6,657 nucleotides of DNA. It comes from Ferruginibacter sp. Lineage in GTDB: Bacteria; Bacteroidota; Bacteroidia; Chitinophagales; Chitinophagaceae. Below are positions 1-5,736 of the stretch, piece after piece. Numbering within the stretch: the first letter of the stretch is position 1; every line of letters begins with the position of its first letter. The notes under the pieces are model-generated. The model ran no database searches. It was not told where the DNA came from and worked only from the letters and a program-made list of their open reading frames with translations. The stretch lies in assembly GCA_018882645.1 (NCBI GenBank), contig VERM01000082.1, positions 1 through 6,657 of the forward strand, given 5' to 3'. Position numbers and translations under genes: made by a program.

Positions 1-612
1 GATATTTATTCTGTTGATTTGAGGGATGAAATGCAATTGGCCGGATTGATTTCATTTTTGAATCAACTGGAAAACGGGGTTCATATTTTTGTAAACAATG
101 CCGGAAAATCTATACGAAGATCCTTCTTCTATTCACTGGACAGATATCAGGATTTCACCAGGACAATGGCAATTAACTACAACGCTCCTGTTCAATTGAT
201 TCTATCACTAACTCCATCTTTAAGAAAAAATAAAGGACATATCGTTAATGTATCTGCTGCCAATGTGTTGCTTACGCCGTCACCCCGTTGGTCGGCTTAT
301 CAGGCATCAAAAGCGGCTTTTGATCAATGGTTCAGATCTGTTGCGTCTGAATTGAACGCTGTGAATGTGGCTACGACTTCCATTTATCTGCCACTTGTTA
401 AAACAAGAATGATTGAGCCGACTGTTCACTACAGAAACAAGCCGGCTATGAAGCCGGAGCACGTTGCCAAAATTATTTGCAGATATATGTTGTCGCGCAG
501 GAGAACATACAAGCAATGGTGGATTGCTGTGACTGAATTTCTTTGCGTTCCTCTAAGACCATTAATCGAATATTTTTTCATAAAAAAAAATCAAAAAGAA
601 AAACGTGTTTAA
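1..612 (+). CDS. Short-chain dehydrogenase/reductase, Acr1-like (5' end missing)
   Basis: The reading frame is open from base 1 to the TAA at 610-612, so the N-terminal part, including the GxxxGxG nucleotide-binding loop, lies outside the window. The visible 203 codons carry the rest of a classical SDR core: a 'VDL' strand end at 13-21, NNAG at 94-105, the tetrad Asn in 'INYN' (Asn codon 175), the catalytic Ser in 'NVSAAN' (Ser codon 253) and YQASK at 298-312. The stretch after the active site, 'IYLPLVKTRMIEPT', followed by a proline-containing 'MKPEHVAK' segment, resembles from memory the substrate-side region of Acr1-type fatty acyl-CoA reductases. The tail is basic and aromatic (LRPLIEYFFIKKN), which could favour membrane contact. 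It overlaps the downstream acyl-CoA synthetase by 8 bases, so the two are very likely cotranscribed. SDR membership is secure. Acyl-CoA reduction is an inference, and a ketoacyl or other ketone reductase is the main alternative. Confidence 0.9.
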   Translation, partial: DIYSVDLRDEMQLAGLISFLNQLENGVHIFVNNAGKSIRRSFFYSLDRYQDFTRTMAINYNAPVQLILSLTPSLRKNKGHIVNVSAANVLLTPSPRWSAYQASKAAFDQWFRSVASELNAVNVATTSIYLPLVKTRMIEPTVHYRNKPAMKPEHVAKIICRYMLSRRRTYKQWWIAVTEFLCVPLRPLIEYFFIKKNQKEKRV

Positions 613-2131
613 GGCAATCAAAAAACTTTATCAGGTTAATGTATTGAAACCAAAAGGCCTTTTTTATCTGTTGGGTTCCTTTTACAGAGAGGGTTTCAGT
701 ATGATGGCCATTTTACGTTTTTCCTCTAAGTTATACCCGCGAATTACAGCCATACACGATGATTGTTCCAAAGTCAACTACAATGATTTTTTTGAAGACA
801 GCAAAAAGTTGGCTGCTATTTATGAAAAGCATTTTAATCTTAAACCTAAAAACAACGTTGCTTTACTATGTAAAAATCATATTATTGCAGTTCAGTCTTT
901 ATTTGCCCTGTCAAGAATTGGAGTCAATGTTTATTTGCTGAATGTGGAGATGAGTAATGAACAGGTAAAAAAAAATCTTGCTCAAAAAGATTTCTCTTTA
1001 ATTATTTATGATGAAGAAAGGTTTGATGTCATAAAAGATTTGGATTTCATGCAATGCATTGCAGCTTATCACGACTCATTGCCTTCGCTGTGTCATTTAA
1101 TCAATTCACATCAGGAATTTTCAAAAAAATTAAAAAAGAGGAGTGCCGGAAAGATTGTATTATATACTGGCGGATCAACAGGGATATTTAAAACAGCGAC
1201 CAGAAGTCCTTCCGTAAGGGCATTTATAGATCATTTTCTTGCTGTTTTGATTGGAGTGAATGTAGATAGATATCGCTCAGTGTATATTGCTACTCCAATC
1301 TATCATGGATTTGGATTGTCATCGCTTATTATTTCAATGCTGTTGGGCGGGGAGTTGTTTATGACCAAGAAGTTTATGGTAGCCGATGCTTGCAAGTTGA
1401 TTAAACAGAACCAAATTGAAATCATCGTGCTTGTTCCGCTAATGCTGAAGAGAATGCTAACGCACGACAAAAATGCTCTTGCATCCGTAAAGTGTATCAT
1501 TTCCGGCGGAGCACCGTTGGATCCGGAATTGGCCATAACAACACTTCGAGAAAAAGGAGATATCCTTTTTAATCTGTACGGAACTTCAGAGGCTGGTTTT
1601 TCCATTATGGCTAGGCCTGAGGATTTACGAAAAAATCCTTCGACCATTGGCAGGCCCATTAAAGGTATTTCTGTAAAAATAGTTGATGAATCCGGACAAA
1701 TACTGGGACAAGGTTGTGAAGGAATGATTTGTATCAAAAGTCCTTTGGTGATGGATGGCTACAAGAGCCAATGGATTGATACCGGCGATTCAGGCTTTTT
1801 TGATGAAAACGGACTTTATTATCTAAGAGGCAGAAGAGACGGGATGATCGTATCGGGAGGTGAAAATGTATACCCTGAGGATCTGGAGAGAGAGTTGATC
1901 AGGCATGAGTGGATTGAACATGCTTTTGTAATGAGTATTCCTGATGATGAATTCGGACAACGCTTAAAGGCCTATGTTGTGTTTAAGTTAAACTGTAAAT
2001 TAAGTGAGGATGAAATCATTCGCTGGTTATCGGGAAGGGTGGCAAGATATCAAATGCCTGCACAAATAGTTGTAGCAGATGAACTACCGCTTACGTTAAC
2101 CGGTAAGATTGATAAAAAAAGACTTGTTTGA
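605..2131 (+). CDS. AMP-dependent acyl-CoA synthetase (FadD-like ligase)
   Basis: A 508-residue member of the ANL adenylating superfamily, of normal length for an acyl-CoA ligase. It should form an acyl-adenylate from a carboxylic acid and ATP and pass the acyl group to CoA. Visible motifs, numbered from the GTG start: phosphate-binding loop YTGGSTGIFK at 187-196, YGTSEAG at 325-331, the ATP-ribose Asp in TGD at 393-395, the hinge and A8 region RGRRDGMIVSGGENVYPE at 408-425, and the C-terminal catalytic Lys501 in LTGKIDKKR. The first 60 or so residues resemble the FadD12-like group, which supports the early GTG start at 605 over the first internal ATG at 701. The start lies inside the end of the upstream SDR gene, suggesting translational coupling, and only an A-rich stretch precedes it. 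The phosphate loop departs from the usual TSGTTGxPKG (Gly for Ser, Ser for Thr, Phe for Pro, Thr for Gly). The substrate cannot be read from sequence; a medium or long fatty acid is the best guess. Confidence 0.93.
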   Translation: MFKAIKKLYQVNVLKPKGLFYLLGSFYREGFSMMAILRFSSKLYPRITAIHDDCSKVNYNDFFEDSKKLAAIYEKHFNLKPKNNVALLCKNHIIAVQSLFALSRIGVNVYLLNVEMSNEQVKKNLAQKDFSLIIYDEERFDVIKDLDFMQCIAAYHDSLPSLCHLINSHQEFSKKLKKRSAGKIVLYTGGSTGIFKTATRSPSVRAFIDHFLAVLIGVNVDRYRSVYIATPIYHGFGLSSLIISMLLGGELFMTKKFMVADACKLIKQNQIEIIVLVPLMLKRMLTHDKNALASVKCIISGGAPLDPELAITTLREKGDILFNLYGTSEAGFSIMARPEDLRKNPSTIGRPIKGISVKIVDESGQILGQGCEGMICIKSPLVMDGYKSQWIDTGDSGFFDENGLYYLRGRRDGMIVSGGENVYPEDLERELIRHEWIEHAFVMSIPDDEFGQRLKAYVVFKLNCKLSEDEIIRWLSGRVARYQMPAQIVVADELPLTLTGKIDKKRLV

Positions 2132-2213
2132 TTGTATGTCAAAAATATTTTCGTCTATTCATGAACGTTTCCCTATTTTTTTTACAGGAAATTATTAAAC
2201 AATTACAACTCTA
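2132..2213. other. Short convergent intergenic region, no clear terminator
   Basis: An 82-base AT-rich gap separates two convergent genes. It holds a run of eight T at 2176-2183 and an AT-only 10-base palindrome at 2142-2151. I see only a weak potential stem (TTTCC near 2168 with GGAAA after the T run). No GC-rich stem followed by a T tract is visible on either strand, so transcription stop sites cannot be placed with confidence. Confidence 0.5.
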
Positions 2214-3107
2214 TTATTTAAAATTTTCGCTTACTTTCAGGTCTTTGCTACCGGGAGTGTACACATAAAATCCTTCACCCGATTTGGCGCCTAATTTTCC
2301 GGCAGTTACCATGTTGGTTAGTAATGGGCATGGAGCGTATTTTGGATTCCCAAAACCATCATGTAATACTTTTAGAATGCTGTGACATACATCCAGTCCG
2401 ATGAAATCCGCCAAGTGTAAGGGCCCCATAGGATGAGCCATTCCCAGTTTCATTACCGTATCGATCTCTTCCACACCGGCAACGCCTTCATACAAGCTAT
2501 ATATTGCTTCGTTGATCATTGGCATCAGAATCCGGTTGGCTATAAAGCCAGGGTAGTCATTGACTGTACAGGGAATCTTGCCCAATTGCTTGCTTAATTC
2601 GTTGATGGTTTGTGTGACTTCTTTTTTTGTAGCATATCCGTTGATGATTTCAACCAGTTTCATCACCGGAACGGGATTCATGAAGTGCATTCCAATCACG
2701 AGCTCCGGCCTTTTGGTCACTGCGGCAATTTTTGTGATAGAAATGGAAGAAGTATTTGTTGCCAGAATAGCACCGTTCGGAGCGGATGCATCAATTTGTT
2801 TGAAGATATCCAGTTTCAAGGCAACATTTTCTGTGGCTGCTTCAACAATGAGTTCTGCATTTTTAACACCATCTGCAATGGAAGTAACGGTAGTGATGTT
2901 TCCGAGTGTAGATGATTTTTGTTCTTCGCTAAGCGTTCCTTTTGCGATTTGTCTGTCTATATTTTTGGCAATTGTTGCCAGTGCTTTTTCCAATTGGGCA
3001 GGATTGACATCAATCATCGTTACCTTAAATCCGGATTGAGCGAATACATGTGCAATGCCATTTCCCATTGTTCCTGCGCCAATGACGCTGATGTTTTTTA
3101 TGTCCAT
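2214..3107 (-). CDS. 3-hydroxybutyryl-CoA dehydrogenase
   Basis: A 297-residue protein that oxidises (S)-3-hydroxybutyryl-CoA to acetoacetyl-CoA with NAD(P), or runs in reverse. It has the full two-domain 3-hydroxyacyl-CoA dehydrogenase architecture. The N-terminal Rossmann domain opens with VIGAGTMGNG at residues 8-17 and has a strand-ending Asp33. The active site shows Ser120 in NTSS, His141 in GMHFMNPVP, Glu153 in LVEI and Asn191 in GFIANR. The C-terminal dimerisation domain contains GMAHPMGPL and ends in GEGFYVY. These sit about three residues later than the equivalents I recall for clostridial Hbd. I chose the ATG at 3105-3107 because it places the Rossmann strand right at the N-terminus. 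The frame stays open to a TTG at 3131, but that extension lies within the intergenic repeat. The gene lies 129 bases downstream of the glutaryl-CoA dehydrogenase on the same strand, fitting a shared acyl-CoA degradation route. Names used for such genes include hbd and paaH/fadB2; the sequence does not decide between them. Confidence 0.95.
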   Translation of the reverse strand: MDIKNISVIGAGTMGNGIAHVFAQSGFKVTMIDVNPAQLEKALATIAKNIDRQIAKGTLSEEQKSSTLGNITTVTSIADGVKNAELIVEAATENVALKLDIFKQIDASAPNGAILATNTSSISITKIAAVTKRPELVIGMHFMNPVPVMKLVEIINGYATKKEVTQTINELSKQLGKIPCTVNDYPGFIANRILMPMINEAIYSLYEGVAGVEEIDTVMKLGMAHPMGPLHLADFIGLDVCHSILKVLHDGFGNPKYAPCPLLTNMVTAGKLGAKSGEGFYVYTPGSKDLKVSENFK

Positions 3108-3120
3108 AGTTTTATTGTTT

Positions 3121-3198
3121 AATGAGTTCAATGCCTGCCTATGGCAGGGGTTTCATAAGTTCAATGTGTTTAGTGAGTTGGAGTAGTTAAATGGTTCA
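3121..3198. repeat. Degenerate 9-base tandem repeat (AATGAGTTC) interrupted by a hairpin
   Basis: Between the two dehydrogenase genes the sequence has a period of nine. An exact AATGAGTTC lies at 3121-3129 and the next unit starts AATG at 3130-3133. After a GC-rich hairpin the phase resumes: CATAAGTTC (3154), AATGTGTTT (3163), AGTGAGTTG (3172), GAGTAGTTA (3181) and AATGGTTCA (3190, one base short). Most units differ from the consensus at two positions and the 3181 unit at four. On the minus strand, the direction of both flanking genes, the unit reads GAACTCATT. There is no evidence that it is translated. From memory, short periodic repeats of this kind occur between genes in some Bacteroidota, but I cannot confirm this here. 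Confidence 0.55.
3134..3148. repeat. GC-rich palindrome CCTGCC-TAT-GGCAGG
   Basis: A perfect 6-bp stem with a three-base loop, set in AT-rich DNA and inserted inside one unit of the 9-base repeat. No T tract follows it on either strand, so it does not look like an intrinsic terminator. It could be a REP-like dispersed palindrome or an RNA processing or stability element in the dehydrogenase mRNA. Confidence 0.6.
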
Positions 3199-3218
3199 TA
3201 TTTAAAACGTTTTGAACC
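3193..3218. promoter_or_regulatory. Inverted repeat GGTTCA...TGAACC downstream of the acyl-CoA dehydrogenase
   Basis: Two perfect 6-base arms (3193-3198 and 3213-3218) enclose a 14-base AT-rich spacer. The palindrome AAAACGTTTT at 3204-3213 overlaps the right arm. The element starts 18 bases past the stop of the glutaryl-CoA dehydrogenase and upstream of the hydroxybutyryl-CoA dehydrogenase. It could be a regulator-binding site for the second gene or a weak 3'-end hairpin for the first. No T tract follows, and the role is unproven. Confidence 0.3.
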
Positions 3219-3236
3219 TATTATACTTATTGAACA

Positions 3237-4421
3237 TTATTTAAAAGCATTCATCCCCGTCACGTCCATTCCTGTGATGAGCAAATGAATGTCGTGTGTG
3301 CCTTCATAAGTTATCACGCTTTCCAGATTCATCATGTGACGCATGATGGGGTATTCTCCTGTGATGCCCATACCGCCGAGCATCTGGCGTGCATCTCTGC
3401 ATATATTGGTTGCCACTTCGCAGGCATTTCTTTTTGCCATACTCACCTGAGCGGGTGTAACTTTTCCTTCATTCATCAATACACCGAGGCGCCAATTCAA
3501 TAATTGCGCTTTGGTGATTTCCGTTACCATCTCAGCCAACTTTTTTTGTTGCAACTGAAATCCTGCAATGGGTTTACCAAACTGAACTCTTTCTTTGCTG
3601 TAATTCAACGCAATGTCATAACAATCCATGGCAGCGCCGATGGCTCCCCAGGCAATACCATATCTTGCCTTTGTCAGGCAACTCAAAGGTCCTTTTAGCC
3701 CTTTGATATTGGGTAGTATATTTTCTTTGGGAACTTTTACATTGTCAAAAACCAGTTCGCCTGTTGCGCTCGCACGCAAGCTCCATTTTCCATGAGTAGT
3801 AGGGGTGGTGAATCCTTCCATTCCCCTTTCGACAATGATACCATGAATATCGCCTGCTTCATTTTTTGCCCACACCACAGCTACCTGAGAAAAAGGGGCG
3901 TTACTGATCCACATTTTGGCACCATTTAATATTACATGATCGCCTGCATCTTTAAAATTAGTTAACATGCCTGCGGGGTCACTACCGTGATTGGGTTCGG
4001 TAAGTCCGAAGCATCCCAGCCATTCGCCACTTGCTAATTTTGGTAAGAATTTATTTTTCTGTTCTTCACTACCATATTGATAAATGGGAAACATTACCAG
4101 GCTACCTTGTACAGAAGCAGTAGAGCGAACGCCGCTATCGCCACGCTCCAGCTCTTGCATCATTAATCCGTAGGATATATAATCCAATCCCCCGCCACCA
4201 TATTGTTCGGGAACTGTAGGTCCGAAACAACCCAGATCACCTAGTTGTTTTACGATATGTTGTGGAAATTCTGCACGTTGTGCATAATCTTCGATGATGG
4301 GTGAAATTTCTTTCTTTACATAATTTCTGACAGTTTCCCTTATAAGCTTATGCTCTTCGGTTAACAGTTCGTCGACACCAAAATAATCCGGAGATTGAAA
4401 GTTGTCTGTTTTAGCAGCCAT
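3237..4421 (-). CDS. Glutaryl-CoA dehydrogenase (acyl-CoA dehydrogenase family)
   Basis: A 394-residue FAD flavoenzyme of normal length, expected to oxidise and decarboxylate glutaryl-CoA to crotonyl-CoA and CO2 in the cytoplasm, handing electrons to electron-transfer flavoprotein. This is the late common step of lysine and tryptophan breakdown. Evidence specific to this subfamily: Arg99-Ser100 in GVRSTASVQGSLVM, matching the glutarate-binding Arg94/Ser95 region of the human enzyme, and the catalytic base Glu373 in TYEGTHDIH, matching human Glu370. General family signatures are CFGLTEPNHGSDP at 137-149, the flavin-side WISN at 171-174, RVQFGKPI at 278-285 and QMLGGMGITGEYP at 346-358. The start is the ATG at 4419-4421. 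The N-terminus looks cytoplasmic, without a targeting signal. The gene is first in its strand group, with a candidate promoter 68-75 bases upstream, and is followed by a 3-hydroxybutyryl-CoA dehydrogenase. Names in use are gcdH or gcd. A general short-chain acyl-CoA dehydrogenase is much less likely given the Arg and the EGTHDIH context. Confidence 0.94.
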   Translation of the reverse strand: MAAKTDNFQSPDYFGVDELLTEEHKLIRETVRNYVKKEISPIIEDYAQRAEFPQHIVKQLGDLGCFGPTVPEQYGGGGLDYISYGLMMQELERGDSGVRSTASVQGSLVMFPIYQYGSEEQKNKFLPKLASGEWLGCFGLTEPNHGSDPAGMLTNFKDAGDHVILNGAKMWISNAPFSQVAVVWAKNEAGDIHGIIVERGMEGFTTPTTHGKWSLRASATGELVFDNVKVPKENILPNIKGLKGPLSCLTKARYGIAWGAIGAAMDCYDIALNYSKERVQFGKPIAGFQLQQKKLAEMVTEITKAQLLNWRLGVLMNEGKVTPAQVSMAKRNACEVATNICRDARQMLGGMGITGEYPIMRHMMNLESVITYEGTHDIHLLITGMDVTGMNAFK

Positions 4422-4488
4422 ATCAGTTCGTAATTAATGATTTATCAAAATAAGTTCTCACAGAGAGAAATAGCAATCAAATTCGATG

Positions 4489-4496
4489 CAAATATA
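4489..4496 (-). promoter_or_regulatory. Candidate Bacteroidota -7 box TATATTTG for the glutaryl-CoA dehydrogenase
   Basis: On the minus strand, TATATTTG fits the TAnnTTTG -7 consensus of Bacteroidota primary-sigma promoters exactly. It predicts a transcript start near 4480 and a leader of about 60 bases before the ATG at 4421. The upstream -33 element is poor: a TTTT tract lies 17-20 bases away instead of a clear TTG or TTTG. Inferred from consensus only. Confidence 0.5.
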
Positions 4497-4534
4497 CTAG
4501 TCAATTTCGGGTAAAATAAGTCTTTTTTTTACAT

Positions 4535-4561
4535 TATTGCAGTTTGCTATACTTTGCAATA
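4535..4561. promoter_or_regulatory. TATTGCA/TGCAATA dyad with TTTGC direct repeats, possible operator
   Basis: Perfect 7-base inverted arms at 4535-4541 and 4555-4561 are separated by 13 bases. Inside, TTTGC occurs twice exactly ten bases apart (4543-4547 and 4553-4557), about one helical turn. The site lies in the divergent promoter region and touches the proposed -33 element of the serine hydrolase promoter, where a regulator could affect transcription. AT-rich intergenic DNA gives such dyads by chance fairly often, so this stays tentative. Confidence 0.3.
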
Positions 4562-4585
4562 TTCAAACGATTTAGACTATCTTTA
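4553..4585 (+). promoter_or_regulatory. Candidate promoter for the serine hydrolase gene
   Basis: TTTG at 4553-4556, a 21-base spacer and TATCTTTA at 4578-4585 match the Bacteroidota TTTG/TAnnTTTG arrangement, with one mismatch in the -7 box. Transcription would start near 4592, giving a short leader of roughly 20 bases before the ATG at 4612. No Shine-Dalgarno sequence is visible in that leader, which is common in this phylum. Confidence 0.35.
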
Positions 4586-4611
4586 GTTAAACAAGCTCAA
4601 TTCCGAATTTT

Positions 4612-5688
4612 ATGAGAGAAATTTTATTTTTCTTTTTTTCTCTATTCTTTTTTACAGGTTGTACAAAGTCTCCGGTTGAACCTATTCCGAATCATCATCA
4701 TGACTCCTATTATTTCCCGGAATTAACCGGAGATATCTGGCAGCAGCAAACCCTTGAATCTTTGGGCTGGGATATAAACAAACTGAATGAAGCATTTGAT
4801 TATGCCGGCACAAAAAATACTTACGGACTAATCATTTTGCATAATGGCAAAATTGTTAAAGAGCAATACTGGAACAACTGGACAAAAGATACCCGATATT
4901 TTATTGCGTCTGCCGGTAAGAGTGTGATTGGGTTTTTAGTGGGGATTGCACAGCAGGATGGTATCGTAAATATCAATGATAAAACATCCAAGTATCTTGG
5001 TACAGGATGGACGAGTCTTCCTGCGGATAAAGAAGATCTCATTACTGTGAAAAATAATCTTAGCATGACCTCCGGTCTTGATGATGGTGTTGCCGATTTG
5101 AATTGTGAAGAACCTGCATGTCTAAAGTATAAAGCAGATGCCGGAACAAGATGGGCCTATCACAACGCTCCTTACCGCTTACTGCATGATGTGTTGTCCA
5201 ATGCCAGCGGGCTTAGTTTGCAAGCGTATTCCAAACAAAAATTGTTTGATAAGATTGGTATGAATAACAGCTCGTGGATCAACAGTGTGATGTGGTGCAC
5301 GACCAGAGATGCCGCCAGGTTTGGGTCTTTGATTTTAAATAAAGGAGTTTGGAACGGAACGTCCTTGCTGTCTGATATCAGCTACTTCAATGCGATGACC
5401 AACAGTTCACAGGATTTGAATAAGGCTTATGGTTATTTGTTTTGGTTGAATGGCAAACCATCCTTTATGGCGCCTACATTGCAGACGGTATTCAATGGTT
5501 CCCTTGTTCCATCAGCGCCAGGCGCTATGCTGCTGGCTTTGGGTAAGGACGATAAGAAAATTTATATTGTTCCATCTCTGAATGTTGTTGTAGTAAGACT
5601 GGGAGATGCTTCCGGAGCTTCGTTATTAGGCCCTTCCAGTTTTGATAACGAGTTTTGGCAAAAGTTGAAACCTGCTTTAAAGTATTGA
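4612..5688 (+). CDS. Lipoprotein serine hydrolase, beta-lactamase/esterase (class C-like) family
   Basis: A 358-residue predicted lipoprotein. The N-terminus is a short hydrophobic stretch rich in Phe (residues 4-14) ending in the lipobox FTGC, with lipidation expected at Cys17. Residues 18-40 form a Pro/His-rich linker with three consecutive His at 28-30. The rest looks like the beta-lactamase-related (PF00144-type) fold: SxxK as Ser100-Ala-Gly-Lys103 in 'FIASAGKSVIG', a YxN motif as Tyr183-His-Asn185 in 'WAYHNAPY', and the family-typical 'WCTTRDAARFG' near residues 228-238. The C-terminus ends in a hydrophobic strand, 'NVVVVRLGD'. Ser100, Lys103 and Tyr183 would form the acyl-enzyme machinery for an ester, amide or peptide bond in the periplasm or at the outer membrane. 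A clear third KTG or HxG motif is not obvious, so true beta-lactamase activity is unlikely. Cys165 and Cys170 could pair as a disulphide. The SGNH hydrolase gene follows 48 bases downstream and is probably cotranscribed. The substrate is unknown. Confidence 0.88.
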   Translation: MREILFFFFSLFFFTGCTKSPVEPIPNHHHDSYYFPELTGDIWQQQTLESLGWDINKLNEAFDYAGTKNTYGLIILHNGKIVKEQYWNNWTKDTRYFIASAGKSVIGFLVGIAQQDGIVNINDKTSKYLGTGWTSLPADKEDLITVKNNLSMTSGLDDGVADLNCEEPACLKYKADAGTRWAYHNAPYRLLHDVLSNASGLSLQAYSKQKLFDKIGMNNSSWINSVMWCTTRDAARFGSLILNKGVWNGTSLLSDISYFNAMTNSSQDLNKAYGYLFWLNGKPSFMAPTLQTVFNGSLVPSAPGAMLLALGKDDKKIYIVPSLNVVVVRLGDASGASLLGPSSFDNEFWQKLKPALKY

Positions 5689-5736
5689 TAAACTATATCA
5701 CATAGCTTTAATGCTAATTTTATTTGTTTAAACATC

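Noticed and set aside
1303..1737. 144-codon open frame on the minus strand inside the acyl-CoA synthetase gene
   Set aside because: It is antisense to well-conserved ligase motifs, has no recognisable domain and no separate promoter.
2142..2183. AT palindrome and T run as an intrinsic terminator for the convergent genes
   Set aside because: The palindrome has no loop and no GC pairs, and the T run is not preceded by a stable stem.
2560..3039. 159-codon open frame on the plus strand opposite the hydroxybutyryl-CoA dehydrogenase
   Set aside because: It is the complement of a strongly conserved gene. The hydrophobic look comes from the reversed codons of that gene.
3108..3131. N-terminal extension of the hydroxybutyryl-CoA dehydrogenase from a TTG at 3131
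   Set aside because: The ATG at 3107 starts right before the Rossmann strand as expected for the family, and the extra eight codons fall in the intergenic repeat.
3134..3148. CCTGCC/GGCAGG hairpin as a Rho-independent terminator
   Set aside because: No T tract follows on either strand, so a dispersed palindrome or RNA stability element is a better reading.
4612..5688. Antibiotic-resistance beta-lactamase
   Set aside because: SxxK and YxN are present, but the surrounding sequence fits the broad esterase/peptidase group and no clear KTG motif is visible.
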